DNA from: Hymenobacter tibetensis | GTDB lineage: Bacteria; Bacteroidota; Bacteroidia; Cytophagales; Hymenobacteraceae | DNA length: 64,000 nucleotides | Assembly (NCBI RefSeq): GCF_022827545.1 | Contig: NZ_CP094669.1 | Span: 1,826,001-1,890,000, forward strand | Direction of reading: 5' to 3' | Shown: positions 56,338 through 64,000 of the stretch, one piece after another | Position numbering within the stretch: the stretch's first letter is position 1 | Layout of the letters: each line of letters begins with the position of its first letter | Position numbers and translations under genes: made by a program | Notes under the pieces: generated by a model | The model's input: only the letters and a program-made list of their open reading frames with translations | The model's database searches: none | Told to the model about the DNA's origin: nothing

Positions 56338-57318
56338 TTAGGGCTTCACGGTTGGCCAGCCATCAGCGTCCCAACTCAACTTCTCGATCCGGAGCTTGGA
56401 ATGTCCTTTGTCGGCGGCATCGTAGCCATGAAATACGATGTAGTCGGTATTGTCGAAATTGTACACCGAGTTGTGCCCGACGCCAAACCAGTTTTTGTCG
56501 CCTTCCAGTACCATCGTTCCGCCGCCCTGCTCTAGTCCCGTGCCCGCGTTATCTACATAAGGACCAGCCACCGTTTTTGAGCGGCCCACCATCATCTTGT
56601 AGGTGCTTTGTGGGCCACGGCAGCAGTAGTCGAAGGAAGTAAAGAGATAGTAATAGCCGTTTTTCTTGAAGATGAAAGGTGCCTCAATAGCCGCGTCGCC
56701 TGGCAAAGAGTCGGTGAGCTTCGGGTCGCGGGGGCGGCTAGCCACGGTACGCCACTGTTCTGGCTGGGCGGGGGCCGTTAAATCGGGGCGGAGCTTCACC
56801 AGTTTCATGCCGCTCCAAAACGACCCGAAGGTCAGCCACGGCGTGCCGGCCTCGTCGCGCACCAAGTTCGGGTCGATGGCGTTCCACATGTCCCGCCCTG
56901 GCACCGATTGGATAACCTTGCCTTTATCAACCCATTTGTATTCGGGGGAGGCGGGGTCCAGCGTTTTGTTGGTGGCCAGTCCGATGCAGGACGTGTTCTT
57001 GCCGAACGCCGAAACCGAGTAAAACAGGTAGTACACGCCATTGTGGAATGAAATATCAGGTGCCCAGATGTGGCCTTTAAAGCCCGGCACTGCCTTTACG
57101 GCCCACGCTGGCGGAGCGGCAAACACCGGTTTTTCCTCTTTCCAAGTTTTCATGTCTTTCGATGACCAATTCGCAATGCCGCGGCCCGTGCAGAACATAT
57201 AGTACGTGCCGTTTTGCCGGATCATAACGGGGTCGTGGGCTGGAATGCGAGGGGGGGTATTTTGCGCCGCAGCCCGCAGCCCAACGAGTGCTATTAGTAA
57301 GGTGAAAAGGAATTTCAT
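56338..57318 (-). CDS. GH43 arabinan endo-1,5-alpha-L-arabinosidase
   Basis: A 326-residue exported endo-arabinanase with a signal peptide ending RAAAQ. The catalytic trio is Asp29 (AHDPVM), Asp149 (NAIDPNLV) and Glu212 (AIEAPFIF). The segments GHIWAPDISFHNGVYYLFYS and DYCCRGPQSTYKMMVGRS match endo-arabinanases. It has only the catalytic domain, unlike the T9SS-tailed paralogue at 12901, so it probably works in the periplasm on imported oligomers. Its start complement is at 57316-57318, with a partial LacI box 15 bases upstream. Confidence 0.94.
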   Translation of the reverse strand: MKFLFTLLIALVGLRAAAQNTPPRIPAHDPVMIRQNGTYYMFCTGRGIANWSSKDMKTWKEEKPVFAAPPAWAVKAVPGFKGHIWAPDISFHNGVYYLFYSVSAFGKNTSCIGLATNKTLDPASPEYKWVDKGKVIQSVPGRDMWNAIDPNLVRDEAGTPWLTFGSFWSGMKLVKLRPDLTAPAQPEQWRTVASRPRDPKLTDSLPGDAAIEAPFIFKKNGYYYLFTSFDYCCRGPQSTYKMMVGRSKTVAGPYVDNAGTGLEQGGGTMVLEGDKNWFGVGHNSVYNFDNTDYIVFHGYDAADKGHSKLRIEKLSWDADGWPTVKP

Positions 57319-57332
57319 AGGTGGGAAGAAGA

Positions 57333-57348
57333 GAATTAACGATTGTGT
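57333..57348. promoter_or_regulatory. Partial LacI-type operator upstream of endo-arabinanase
   Basis: GAATTAACGATTGTGT: the right half is a full match (CGATTGTGT), the left half has decayed. It lies 15 bases before the GH43 start codon (minus strand). Confidence 0.5.
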
Positions 57349-57627
57349 AAGTAGTGCATAGTTACTGAAAATTGAAGCGGATACGAAGACCTACTTTGTA
57401 ATTGTAGCTACCTGCAACGCGCTTTGTGTTTCAATACCCTGCAAATCAGGACAGCTTACGTTCTACGGTTTGTGATTCCGATATAGATGCAGCGCACAAG
57501 TACATATTGCTGCACACGCTGTTTGGGCTGCCGCTTAAGCTGCTAAGAGTGAATTAGGTGATAATGGCGGGGATGAGTTGCTATACACTCTCAAGGGAGA
57601 AATCTGCCGCGACTACGTGAAGCATAA

Positions 57628-57643
57628 GCACAATCGTTTGTGT
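57628..57643. promoter_or_regulatory. LacI-type operator between endo-arabinanase and lacI genes
   Basis: GCACAATCGTTTGTGT, the same 16 bases as the box at 7833. It is 310 bases from the GH43 start and 480 bases from the lacI start. Confidence 0.72.
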
Positions 57644-58123
57644 TTTCGCGGTGTGTTTCGATAAATTTGTGCTACATTTCTAACTGGAAGTAGAAGCAGA
57701 ACAACCGGTATACAAAGAGTGCCAAAAAGCACCGGTCTTTCGTCTGTTACTGCACCGCATACCTCTTAAGCTGAAACCAGCCTCTTAGGCATTGTGGCCA
57801 CGCTATACGGTGAGGTGCAAGTAGCCCGTTATACCACTTGCTGAGTGCATACAAGCAACGTTTGCTGCTAGCATCCTTCATTAGTTTGGTTGTGCTATAC
57901 TGCCGCAGCAGCATCCTGGAGTCCTTGTCTGCATCAGAGCAAGCAAAACAGTGAATCTGGACGCTTCACGTTGGGTTTAGCGGTGTTTTGTGGCCTTTTT
58001 GATGGAAAAGTTGAAGCTGCGCACTGAATGGATGCAACTTGGAATCAATTTAGGTCAAAAATCCAGTTTATAGTCTCTGAAACGGCCGTAGCTTTACGCA
58101 AAGTAATAATAGAGTGAAATATT

Positions 58124-59191
58124 ATGGCCCCACGTGGTAAGAAGGATACCGACTCAGTGCATGTGCCCAACAGTCCGGTGTCCATGTCCGATTTAGCGCG
58201 TGAACTGGGGGTTTCTATGACCACCATTTCCCGGGCACTGAGCGACCATCACAGTATCGGTCCGGCTACCAAGCAGAAAGTGCTTAAGCTAGCTAAGAAA
58301 CTTAATTATCAACCCAACCACTTGGCGGCAGCGCTGCGCAAAGGCAAGAGCAAGTTGTTGGGTGTAGTGGTGCCCTACATTGAGGGCCGCTTCTTTCCGT
58401 CGGTTGTTCACGGTATCGAGAGTGCAGCCAGCAAAGCCGGATATAGCGTCATTATCTGCCAGTCCAATGAGGACGTGGCGCACGAGCGCAAAAACATCGA
58501 AACCTTGCTGAGTGCACAGGTAGCGGGTATTTTGGTATCGCTTTCGCGCACAACGCTCGATTTCAAGCATTTTGACAAGGTGCGTAAGCGCGGTATTCCA
58601 CTGGTCTTTTTCGACCGTACCATGGAAGGCGACAACGTAAACGCGGTGGTCCTCAACGACCGGGACGGGGGCTTTCAGTCCACCAAGCATCTGTTGCAGC
58701 AGGGCTGCACGCGCATTGCGCATTTCGCCGGCTTGCAGCACCTAAACATCTACAAAAACCGCCGCCAGGGCTATCTGGATGCGTTGCAGCTCTACGGACT
58801 GCCCCACGACGAGGAGCTGATCGTATACTGCGACATGACGCTGGAGGAAGGGATGGCCGGTATGCGCCGTTTGCTGGAGTTGCCCAACCCGCCCGACGCC
58901 GTATTTTCGGCCGGCGACTCGTCGCTGCTGGGCGCGCTGCAACTACTCAAGCAGCGCAATATTCGGGTACCCCAGGACGTGGCGCTAGCTGGCTTCAGCA
59001 ACGAAGGCTTCACGGCCATTACCGAGCCTATGCTTACCTCCGTAGACCAGCGCTGCGAAGAAATGGGCCAGGCAGCGGTCCGGCTGTTTCTGGAGCTGGT
59101 GGAAGCGAAAGGCAGCACCTTTTCGCACCGCCAAGTGGTGTTGCAACCCGAATTATTCATTCGCGACTCTTCATTGCACCAGAATAAATAA
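58124..59191 (+). CDS. LacI-family regulator, likely repressor of the arabinan regulon
   Basis: A 355-residue LacI-family protein with a 19-residue N-terminal extension, then the helix-turn-helix at about 20-42 (MSDLARELGVSMTTISRAL) and the hinge LAAALRKGKSK containing the CG-inserting Leu. The ligand domain runs from LLGVVVPYIEGRFF to LFIRDSS. Its DNA-reading helix (SMTTISR) differs from that of the regulator at 44768 (SVATVSR), consistent with a different operator. It sits beside the endo-arabinanase gene, with ACACAATCG-type boxes between them, making it the best candidate for the regulator of those boxes. The inducer, perhaps arabinose or an oligomer, is unknown. Confidence 0.92.
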   Translation: MAPRGKKDTDSVHVPNSPVSMSDLARELGVSMTTISRALSDHHSIGPATKQKVLKLAKKLNYQPNHLAAALRKGKSKLLGVVVPYIEGRFFPSVVHGIESAASKAGYSVIICQSNEDVAHERKNIETLLSAQVAGILVSLSRTTLDFKHFDKVRKRGIPLVFFDRTMEGDNVNAVVLNDRDGGFQSTKHLLQQGCTRIAHFAGLQHLNIYKNRRQGYLDALQLYGLPHDEELIVYCDMTLEEGMAGMRRLLELPNPPDAVFSAGDSSLLGALQLLKQRNIRVPQDVALAGFSNEGFTAITEPMLTSVDQRCEEMGQAAVRLFLELVEAKGSTFSHRQVVLQPELFIRDSSLHQNK

Positions 59192-59244
59192 GACGGCCGG
59201 TGGTTGGGATGAACGGAACAGAGGCAGGCATATAACAACAACCA

Positions 59245-59958
59245 GTGCAACAATTTTTACTTTTTGTAGACACCGAAACCACGGGACTGCCTACGAGCTG
59301 GAACAAGCCGTACGCGGCAGAACGTAACTGGCCTTGCATAGCGCAACTGGCCTGGGTGATTTACACCCTAGAGGGAGAGTTGGTGAAAGCCGAAAATCAT
59401 TACTTGCGCGTACCCGCCGGCCGGATGCGGCCCACGGCCCTGGCCATTCACGGCCTGACTCCCGCTTTTCTAGAGCAGCACGGCGAAGCGCCCCTCACGG
59501 TAATGCAGCGCTTCCACAACGACTTGCGCACCTACCACCCGTTGGTGGTCGGGCACTACATGCGTCTGGATTTTCACATGATAGGGGCAGAGTTTCACCG
59601 GGCCGGCCTTTCCAACCTGCTGGCCGAACTGCCTACGCTCTGCACCATGCAAACCAGCCAGCGGCAGGCCCAGACGTTTCAGCGCAACTTTTTGCGCTTA
59701 GGTGAACTGCACGAGCACCTGTTTCAGGAGCCCATGGCCCGCCAGCACGATGCTCAGGTGGATGCCCAAGCAACGGCCCGCTGCTTCTTTGAACTGCGCC
59801 GGCTTGGTGACTTAGACGACAACGTTATTTCCGAACAGCCGCAACTGGTGGTACCGGTTGCCGAAGCCGGTATGTTTCAGCGCTACCGGTCGTTGTGGTT
59901 GCTGTTTTCACTGGTAGGCGGGGTTCTTTTCTTGCTCTTATGTTGGCTCTATGGATAA
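59245..59958 (+). CDS. DnaQ-like 3'-5' exonuclease with C-terminal membrane anchor
   Basis: A 237-residue DEDDh exonuclease-fold protein. The start is a GTG at 59245, needed to include the first catalytic strand (LLFVDTETTGLP; Asp9, Glu11). The second motif is in VVGHYMRLDFHMIGAEF, and the third is the HDAQVDAQATARCF segment with the His and Asp. After a short linker the protein ends in one strongly hydrophobic helix (about residues 216-235), which would tether the enzyme to the membrane. Such a tail is unusual for this fold. Its stop overlaps the next gene by 8 bases, so the two are translationally coupled. Confidence 0.85.
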   Translation: MQQFLLFVDTETTGLPTSWNKPYAAERNWPCIAQLAWVIYTLEGELVKAENHYLRVPAGRMRPTALAIHGLTPAFLEQHGEAPLTVMQRFHNDLRTYHPLVVGHYMRLDFHMIGAEFHRAGLSNLLAELPTLCTMQTSQRQAQTFQRNFLRLGELHEHLFQEPMARQHDAQVDAQATARCFFELRRLGDLDDNVISEQPQLVVPVAEAGMFQRYRSLWLLFSLVGGVLFLLLCWLYG

Positions 59959-61852
59959 CCGTTTAGCATTCCTGAAAACCGTAAGCCCATTTGATCTGCT
60001 GCCCGAGGATGTGCTGCTGGGCGTGGTCGACTTATTGCAAGAAGTGCGTTATACCAAAGAGTCACTGATCTATCAGCAAGACTCTTCCAAGCTGCGTAGC
60101 CTCGACATTATCGTGGCGGGTGCGTACGAAGCATTTTTCTACGACAGCGAACAAAACAAGCGCCTGCCCGAGTCGTTGGGCGCGGGAGCTTGCTACGGGG
60201 GCCAGTCCATTCTGCTTAACAAGAAACGCTCGATTCGGACGGTAATAGCCCAGAAGGGCACCGTGGTATATGCGCTGCCCCGCCGCGACTTTCGGGCCTT
60301 GTGCTTAGCGTACCCGGCCTTTTTCCACTTCTTCACAGCGCGCTACGGCGAGCGGATGCTCAACGAGGAGTACGCGCATTTTGTGAAGCCTATTTCGGCG
60401 CCGGAAGAAAACTTCATTGCCGCCGACCAGATGTACTCCCGCCGCATCGAGACGCTGGAAGTGCGCGAAATAGTGGCCGTACCGCACGACACACCCATTT
60501 ATCAGGCCGCCCAGCAAATGGCAGCGGCTAAAGTGAGCTGTGCCTTCGTGACCAACGAGCACCAGGAAATTGTAGGTTACCTGACCGACATCACCCTCCG
60601 CGACAATGTCATAGCGGTGCAGCTGGATGCAACCCGCCCGGTGTCCGAGGTGCTGGATACGCCCATCGTGGCCATCAACAATGAAGCTTTTGTGTATGAG
60701 GCCATTCTGTTGATGTTCCAAACCAAAACCCGCTACCTGTTGGTGGAGAAAGGCGGACATTACCTTGGGTTTCTGAGCCGCAACAAGCTGCTGAGCGACT
60801 TGGCCCAGTCGCCGTTCATGTTCATACAGGCGGTGAAGTCGGCGCAGAGCATGCAGGAGCTGAAGCGCCGCTGGGAAACCGTGCCCGAAATTGTCAATCA
60901 GCTGTTGAGTCGGGGCGTGAAGCCGGAAATCGTAAACCAGGTGATTACCACCGTGGCCGATACCATTGCCCTGAAGGTGATTGAGGCGGTGCTGGCCGAG
61001 CACGGGCCGGCGCCCGCCAAGTTTGTGTTTATGGTGTTGGGCAGCGAAGGCCGTAAAGAGCAAACCCTGCTCACCGACCAAGACAACGCCATCATCTACG
61101 AAGATAAAGCCAACGAACAGCGCGAATTGGTGCGCACGTATTTCTTGCGCTTTGCCGCTGCCGTTTCCGATCAGCTCAACCACATTGGCCTTAGCTTCTG
61201 CACCGGCGGCTTCATGGCCAAAAACCACAAGTGGACGCATTCCCTTTCGCACTGGAAGCGCAACTACCATACCTGGATGAGCGAGTCGAATGCCGAAACG
61301 GTGATGAAGTTCTCGACGTTTTTCGACTGCCGCTACCTCTACGGCGAGGCCAGCATCATGGACGAGCTGCAAGCGTTTATGGGCGAAGAGTTGCGGGGAC
61401 CAGTGGAGCGGTTTTTCTATTACATGGCCAACAATGCCTTGCAATACGAGCCCCCACTCACGTTTTTTCGCAACTTCCGCACCTTCACTCAAGGCACCCA
61501 GCAGGTGTTCGACATGAAGAAAACCATGACGCCCATCGTGGATTTAGTGCGGGTGTACGCCCTCAAGCACCAGATTTTCAAGACCAACACCGGCGAGCGG
61601 CTGCACGAGCTACGCGAAAAAGGCGTGTTCACCGAAAAAGAGTACCAAGAGCTGTTTCAGGCCTACTACTACCTGATGGGCATGCGCCTGAAGAAACAGG
61701 CCCGCCAGCTCATCAACGACCGAATTCCGCCTACCAACTACCTCGACCCCAAGATTCTGACGCAGGTAGAGCAAGTCACACTCAAGGAGATATTCAAGGT
61801 AATAGCCGACTTCCAGCTGCGAATCAAAGTGGTTTTCACTAAAACGCTGTAA
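59951..61852 (+). CDS. cNMP-binding / CBS / DUF294 nucleotidyltransferase-like protein
   Basis: A 633-residue signalling-type protein. A cyclic-nucleotide-binding-like domain spans about 10-140 and a CBS pair about 172-285. A DUF294 nucleotidyltransferase-fold domain carries the GS motif and acidic pair (MVLGSEGRKEQTLLTDQDNA, Gly364-Ser365 and Asp376/Asp378), and a DUF294 C-terminal helical domain spans about 470-625. The family resembles GlnD-like nucleotidyltransferases, but its reaction is not established. It starts within the last codons of the membrane-anchored exonuclease gene (8-base overlap), a pairing also known from other bacteria, where a sodium/acetate symporter is often adjacent; none is next to it here. 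Confidence 0.92.
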   Translation: MDNRLAFLKTVSPFDLLPEDVLLGVVDLLQEVRYTKESLIYQQDSSKLRSLDIIVAGAYEAFFYDSEQNKRLPESLGAGACYGGQSILLNKKRSIRTVIAQKGTVVYALPRRDFRALCLAYPAFFHFFTARYGERMLNEEYAHFVKPISAPEENFIAADQMYSRRIETLEVREIVAVPHDTPIYQAAQQMAAAKVSCAFVTNEHQEIVGYLTDITLRDNVIAVQLDATRPVSEVLDTPIVAINNEAFVYEAILLMFQTKTRYLLVEKGGHYLGFLSRNKLLSDLAQSPFMFIQAVKSAQSMQELKRRWETVPEIVNQLLSRGVKPEIVNQVITTVADTIALKVIEAVLAEHGPAPAKFVFMVLGSEGRKEQTLLTDQDNAIIYEDKANEQRELVRTYFLRFAAAVSDQLNHIGLSFCTGGFMAKNHKWTHSLSHWKRNYHTWMSESNAETVMKFSTFFDCRYLYGEASIMDELQAFMGEELRGPVERFFYYMANNALQYEPPLTFFRNFRTFTQGTQQVFDMKKTMTPIVDLVRVYALKHQIFKTNTGERLHELREKGVFTEKEYQELFQAYYYLMGMRLKKQARQLINDRIPPTNYLDPKILTQVEQVTLKEIFKVIADFQLRIKVVFTKTL

Positions 61853-61858
61853 CGCAAG

Positions 61859-61901
61859 AGGGGCCACTCGCCAACCGTTGAACGGTGTGCTAGTGGCCCC
61901 T
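61859..61901. terminator. Hairpin between convergent DUF294 and OmpA-like genes
   Basis: Arms AGGGGCCACT / AGTGGCCCCT with a 23-base loop that itself contains CCGTT/AACGG. It lies 6 bases past the DUF294 stop. The T run is weak on both sides. Confidence 0.65.
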
Positions 61902-61920
61902 TGGTACAGATACCAGTACC

Positions 61921-63210
61921 CTATTTCTCCATGACCCGGATGCTGACGCGCCGGTTCAATGAGCGGCCATCGGGCGTGTCGTTGCTGGCAATGTTGTCGA
62001 GGGAGCCGTAGCCAATGGCCTCTACGCTGCTGGGGTCCACTCCGAATTTCAGCAAGGTGGCTTTGGCAGCTTCGGCCCGTTCTCGGCTGAGCTTCAAGTT
62101 GGAAAGCGGATTGCCCGAGCTGTCGGTGTAGCCCCCGATGCGCACTTTGGCGTTAGGAAACGTTTGGAGAATGCTGGCCACGTTGGAGAGCTGCCACATC
62201 GACTCGTTGGTCAGCACGGCTTTGTTGGACTCGAAGTAGATTCGGTCGAAGCCAATCCAGCCTCGGGTGGGGCTCACCTCGTCTACTTCGGTGCCTGGGT
62301 CCGACAGAAACTGATACAGCTTGTTTTCCGTGGAATTGGAGCCGATAATCTGCCGTAGTCCGCCTTTGAGTTTCAGCACAGCAGGTACGCCCGCGTCTCC
62401 GTACACGTAGCCGCCGCCGGTCCGGTCGAAGTTGCCGTTGGCGGTCAGAGCAGCTGGGTTGTTGGGGTCCCACACGCCGTCGTCGTTGCCAACGGTGGAG
62501 GCGAGGGTGGTGTAGGCTTCCGTGTTGGGCCTAACCTGCGTATCGGGGGTGTTGAGTTCGTGCGATTTAGTGCCGATGATGTAGCCCAATTCGGCCGTGG
62601 CCACAACCAGCGCCGCAATCAGCCACTTGTTGCTTGATTTGGGCTTGGCTACCACCGGGGCAGTGGCTGGCATCCATCGTTCGTGGAGAGCCGGAGTGAG
62701 CAGTTCCGGGATGGTAGCTACTTCCTGTTGGCTGAACTGCGTGCGCAGCGCCTGGGCCATGGTATCGGCTGTCCAGTTGTTTTCGCGGGCTTGCTTGCCA
62801 AGCACACCCAAGGCCACCGGCATCACCAAATTAATCAAGCTCACCACCGTTTTCTGCTGAATGCCAGTGGAAGTGACAATCCCGTTGATGGTTCCGAAGT
62901 AGCGGTCTTTGAGCACCGATTTCATAAGGTCGGCGCCGCGGTCGGGCGTTACGGCCAACTCTTGCTTCACGTGCTCTACGTGGAGCGCCTCGGCTTTGCT
63001 GTTGGCCTCCTGGGCCATGGCGTATACTGCATCCCGGCCGCCCACTTGCTCGCTCAGCTCCGATAGATTGCTCATTACCAGCGTGATAATGTGCGGCAGC
63101 GCCAGCTTTGTACTTACTTCCTGCTCTACTCCAACCCCGTTTGCTTTGGTCAGATCATTGCGTAGGATAAAGCGTTTGATTTCTTCCGCTAGATTTTGGC
63201 TTGTAACCAT
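61921..63210 (-). CDS. DUF937 domain protein fused to an OmpA peptidoglycan-binding domain
   Basis: A 429-residue protein. The ATG complement at 63208-63210 (MVTSQNLAEEIKRF) is chosen over an upstream TTG-type start. The N-terminal region (about 1-175) is DUF937-like, helical and Gln/Ala-rich, with the VVSLINLVMPVALGVLGKQARE motif. One membrane helix follows (about 195-213), then a linker and an OmpA-like domain (about 315-429) with IYFESNKAVLTNES, the KLSRERAEAAKATLLKFGV helix and NRRVSIRV. The topology suggests a cytoplasmic DUF937 part linked through the membrane to the cell wall. Its function is unknown. Confidence 0.88.
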   Translation of the reverse strand: MVTSQNLAEEIKRFILRNDLTKANGVGVEQEVSTKLALPHIITLVMSNLSELSEQVGGRDAVYAMAQEANSKAEALHVEHVKQELAVTPDRGADLMKSVLKDRYFGTINGIVTSTGIQQKTVVSLINLVMPVALGVLGKQARENNWTADTMAQALRTQFSQQEVATIPELLTPALHERWMPATAPVVAKPKSSNKWLIAALVVATAELGYIIGTKSHELNTPDTQVRPNTEAYTTLASTVGNDDGVWDPNNPAALTANGNFDRTGGGYVYGDAGVPAVLKLKGGLRQIIGSNSTENKLYQFLSDPGTEVDEVSPTRGWIGFDRIYFESNKAVLTNESMWQLSNVASILQTFPNAKVRIGGYTDSSGNPLSNLKLSRERAEAAKATLLKFGVDPSSVEAIGYGSLDNIASNDTPDGRSLNRRVSIRVMEK

Positions 63211-63386
63211 ACAGGAGGGCTCGTAGTGAAATACAAGATAATCCAATTAAATACCGAATTATCATTAATCCGTACATACGTGCTTCAGCCGGAACCAGAT
63301 TGATCTGCAACCATACGACCTGGTTTTTTGGTCAGTAACGAGGCAGTGTTTCGGGGCGCCACCCACCGACGAACCCGGCTGGTCGC

Positions 63387-64000
63387 CTAGTCGCGGAGGG
63401 CTGGCCGCAGGGGAGCCGCCACCGACTTTATTTTGAGCGTTCCGGTCTTCAATCCAGGGGCTGAAGCTGTGAGCGTAAGGTCGCCGGGCGCTTGGGTTGA
63501 CTGCACCAGCACCTGCACCAAACCATTGAATGCCTTGCGTTTCCAGGTGGGAGCAGGCGTAAACACTTGGATGGTACCTGGGTTCGTGTTGGTGACATCC
63601 CAGGGCCGTTTCTTGACCAAGGGCGTGGCCGCAATGGCAACCGTATTTTTGCCGGGCTTGAGGATAGCCTTGTCAAGTTTGAAGACGTTGCCAACCACCT
63701 CTTCTTTGATGTTTTCGGCAACAGCTTTTCCGTTGACATAGATGGACTGCTCGCGCCCAATGCTGCGGTAGTAGAACGTGACTTCCGAGTTAGCCAGGTC
63801 GGCAGGCAACTCGAACGTGCCCCTTGAAACATACGCTTTGGCAATGGGAGCCAAGGCCGAAGCGTCCATCTGGCGCGCCTTGAAAGCCGGTTTCCAGCTA
63901 GAATCATCGAAGGTGATGCTTACCTCCGGGCCGTTCACCAAGGTTTCTACGGCTATTTCCCGCAAGTCCTTAATAGGCACGGGCAGCACGGTTTCCAGAT
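63387..64000 (-). CDS. C-terminal part of a GH2-family beta-galactosidase (runs off the window)
   Basis: Only the last 204 or so codons are visible; the gene enters from the right edge on the minus strand and stops at 63387. The fragment starts in the segment LETVLPVPIKDLREIAVETL and shows a galactose-binding-like jelly roll (EVTFYYRSIGREQSIYVNGKAVAENI, LKPGKNTVAIAATPLVKKRPWD) and a final Ig-like GDLTLTASAPGLKTGTLKIKS strand. These match the C-terminal domains of large GH2 beta-galactosidases. No catalytic residues are in view. It would complete the arabinogalactan set with GalK/GalT. Confidence 0.78.
   Translation of the reverse strand, partial: LETVLPVPIKDLREIAVETLVNGPEVSITFDDSSWKPAFKARQMDASALAPIAKAYVSRGTFELPADLANSEVTFYYRSIGREQSIYVNGKAVAENIKEEVVGNVFKLDKAILKPGKNTVAIAATPLVKKRPWDVTNTNPGTIQVFTPAPTWKRKAFNGLVQVLVQSTQAPGDLTLTASAPGLKTGTLKIKSVAAPLRPALRD

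Larger units (their letters stand above)
57319..58123. other. Long divergent control region between GH43 and lacI (58124)
   Basis: About 0.8 kb without a gene. It contains a partial LacI-type box at 57333-57348 and a strong one at 57628-57643, 295 bp apart centre to centre. The part next to lacI is AT-rich. Nothing else was recognised. Confidence 0.6.

Noticed and set aside
60305..61492. 395-codon minus-strand frame inside the DUF294 gene
   Set aside because: The composition is His/Leu/Val-biased and featureless, while the plus-strand protein has four recognisable domains.
1..64000. CRISPR arrays, rRNA, tRNA, transposases or prophage genes
   Set aside because: Looked for spaced direct repeats, rRNA/tRNA-like segments and transposase or integrase motifs; none was seen by eye. 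A profile search would be needed to exclude short or divergent cases.

Overview
The window reads as a chromosomal segment of a Bacteroidota bacterium, most likely a Hymenobacter-like member of the Cytophagales. This is inferred from two SusC/SusD pairs, a type IX secretion (T9SS) sorting domain, a transaldolase-glucose-6-phosphate isomerase fusion, a DUF2723 membrane protein, few Shine-Dalgarno sites and a moderately GC-rich base composition. No rRNA, tRNA, CRISPR array or intact insertion sequence was seen.

Most of the window is a plant cell-wall sugar island aimed at arabinan and arabinogalactan side chains. Left to right it holds: a histidine-kinase-like fragment and a DUF2723 protein (1-3263); an RsbQ-like hydrolase (3570-4460); galK and galT (minus, 4601-6961); SusC/SusD (7878-12697); a T9SS-secreted GH43 arabinanase (12901-14619); a mutarotase-araB-araD-araA-SSS transporter operon (15022-22281); and GH51, GH27 and GH127 glycosidases (22453-28736). 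After glpD and glpK (28981-32407) comes a second, minus-strand locus (33112-41808): SusC, SusD, a double DUF1080 (3-keto-glycoside hydrolase) protein, a Tat-exported Gfo/Idh/MocA oxidoreductase and a DUF6807 protein. It is faced by divergent apbE, a second Tat Gfo/Idh/MocA gene and a LacI regulator (42432-45811). Arabinan genes then resume: MFS transporter, GH39, GH43, tal-pgi, transketolase, GH43 and a second LacI regulator (45865-59191). The right end holds a membrane-anchored DnaQ-like exonuclease overlapping a cNMP/CBS/DUF294 gene, a DUF937-OmpA protein and the 3' end of a GH2 beta-galactosidase.

The parts fit one pathway. Secreted and periplasmic glycosidases release L-arabinose and galactose. 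Mutarotase, AraA, AraB and AraD convert arabinose to D-xylulose 5-phosphate. Transketolase and transaldolase-Pgi pass it to glycolysis, and GalK/GalT handle galactose.

The strongest non-coding signal is a 16-bp palindrome, consensus ACACAATCGATTGTGT, seen as good or partial copies at eight places. It precedes or enters the arabinan genes (SusC, mutarotase-ara operon, GH51, MFS/GH39, both minus-strand GH43 genes and the lacI at 58124) and was not seen at gal, glp, tkt/tal or the 3-keto locus. I infer a local LacI-family regulon. One copy lies inside the signal-peptide codons of the GH51 gene. The 3-keto locus carries a different LacI/PurR-like box. Other oddities are a probable one-base frameshift at the end of the GH39 gene and a perfect 27-bp inverted repeat between glpD and glpK.
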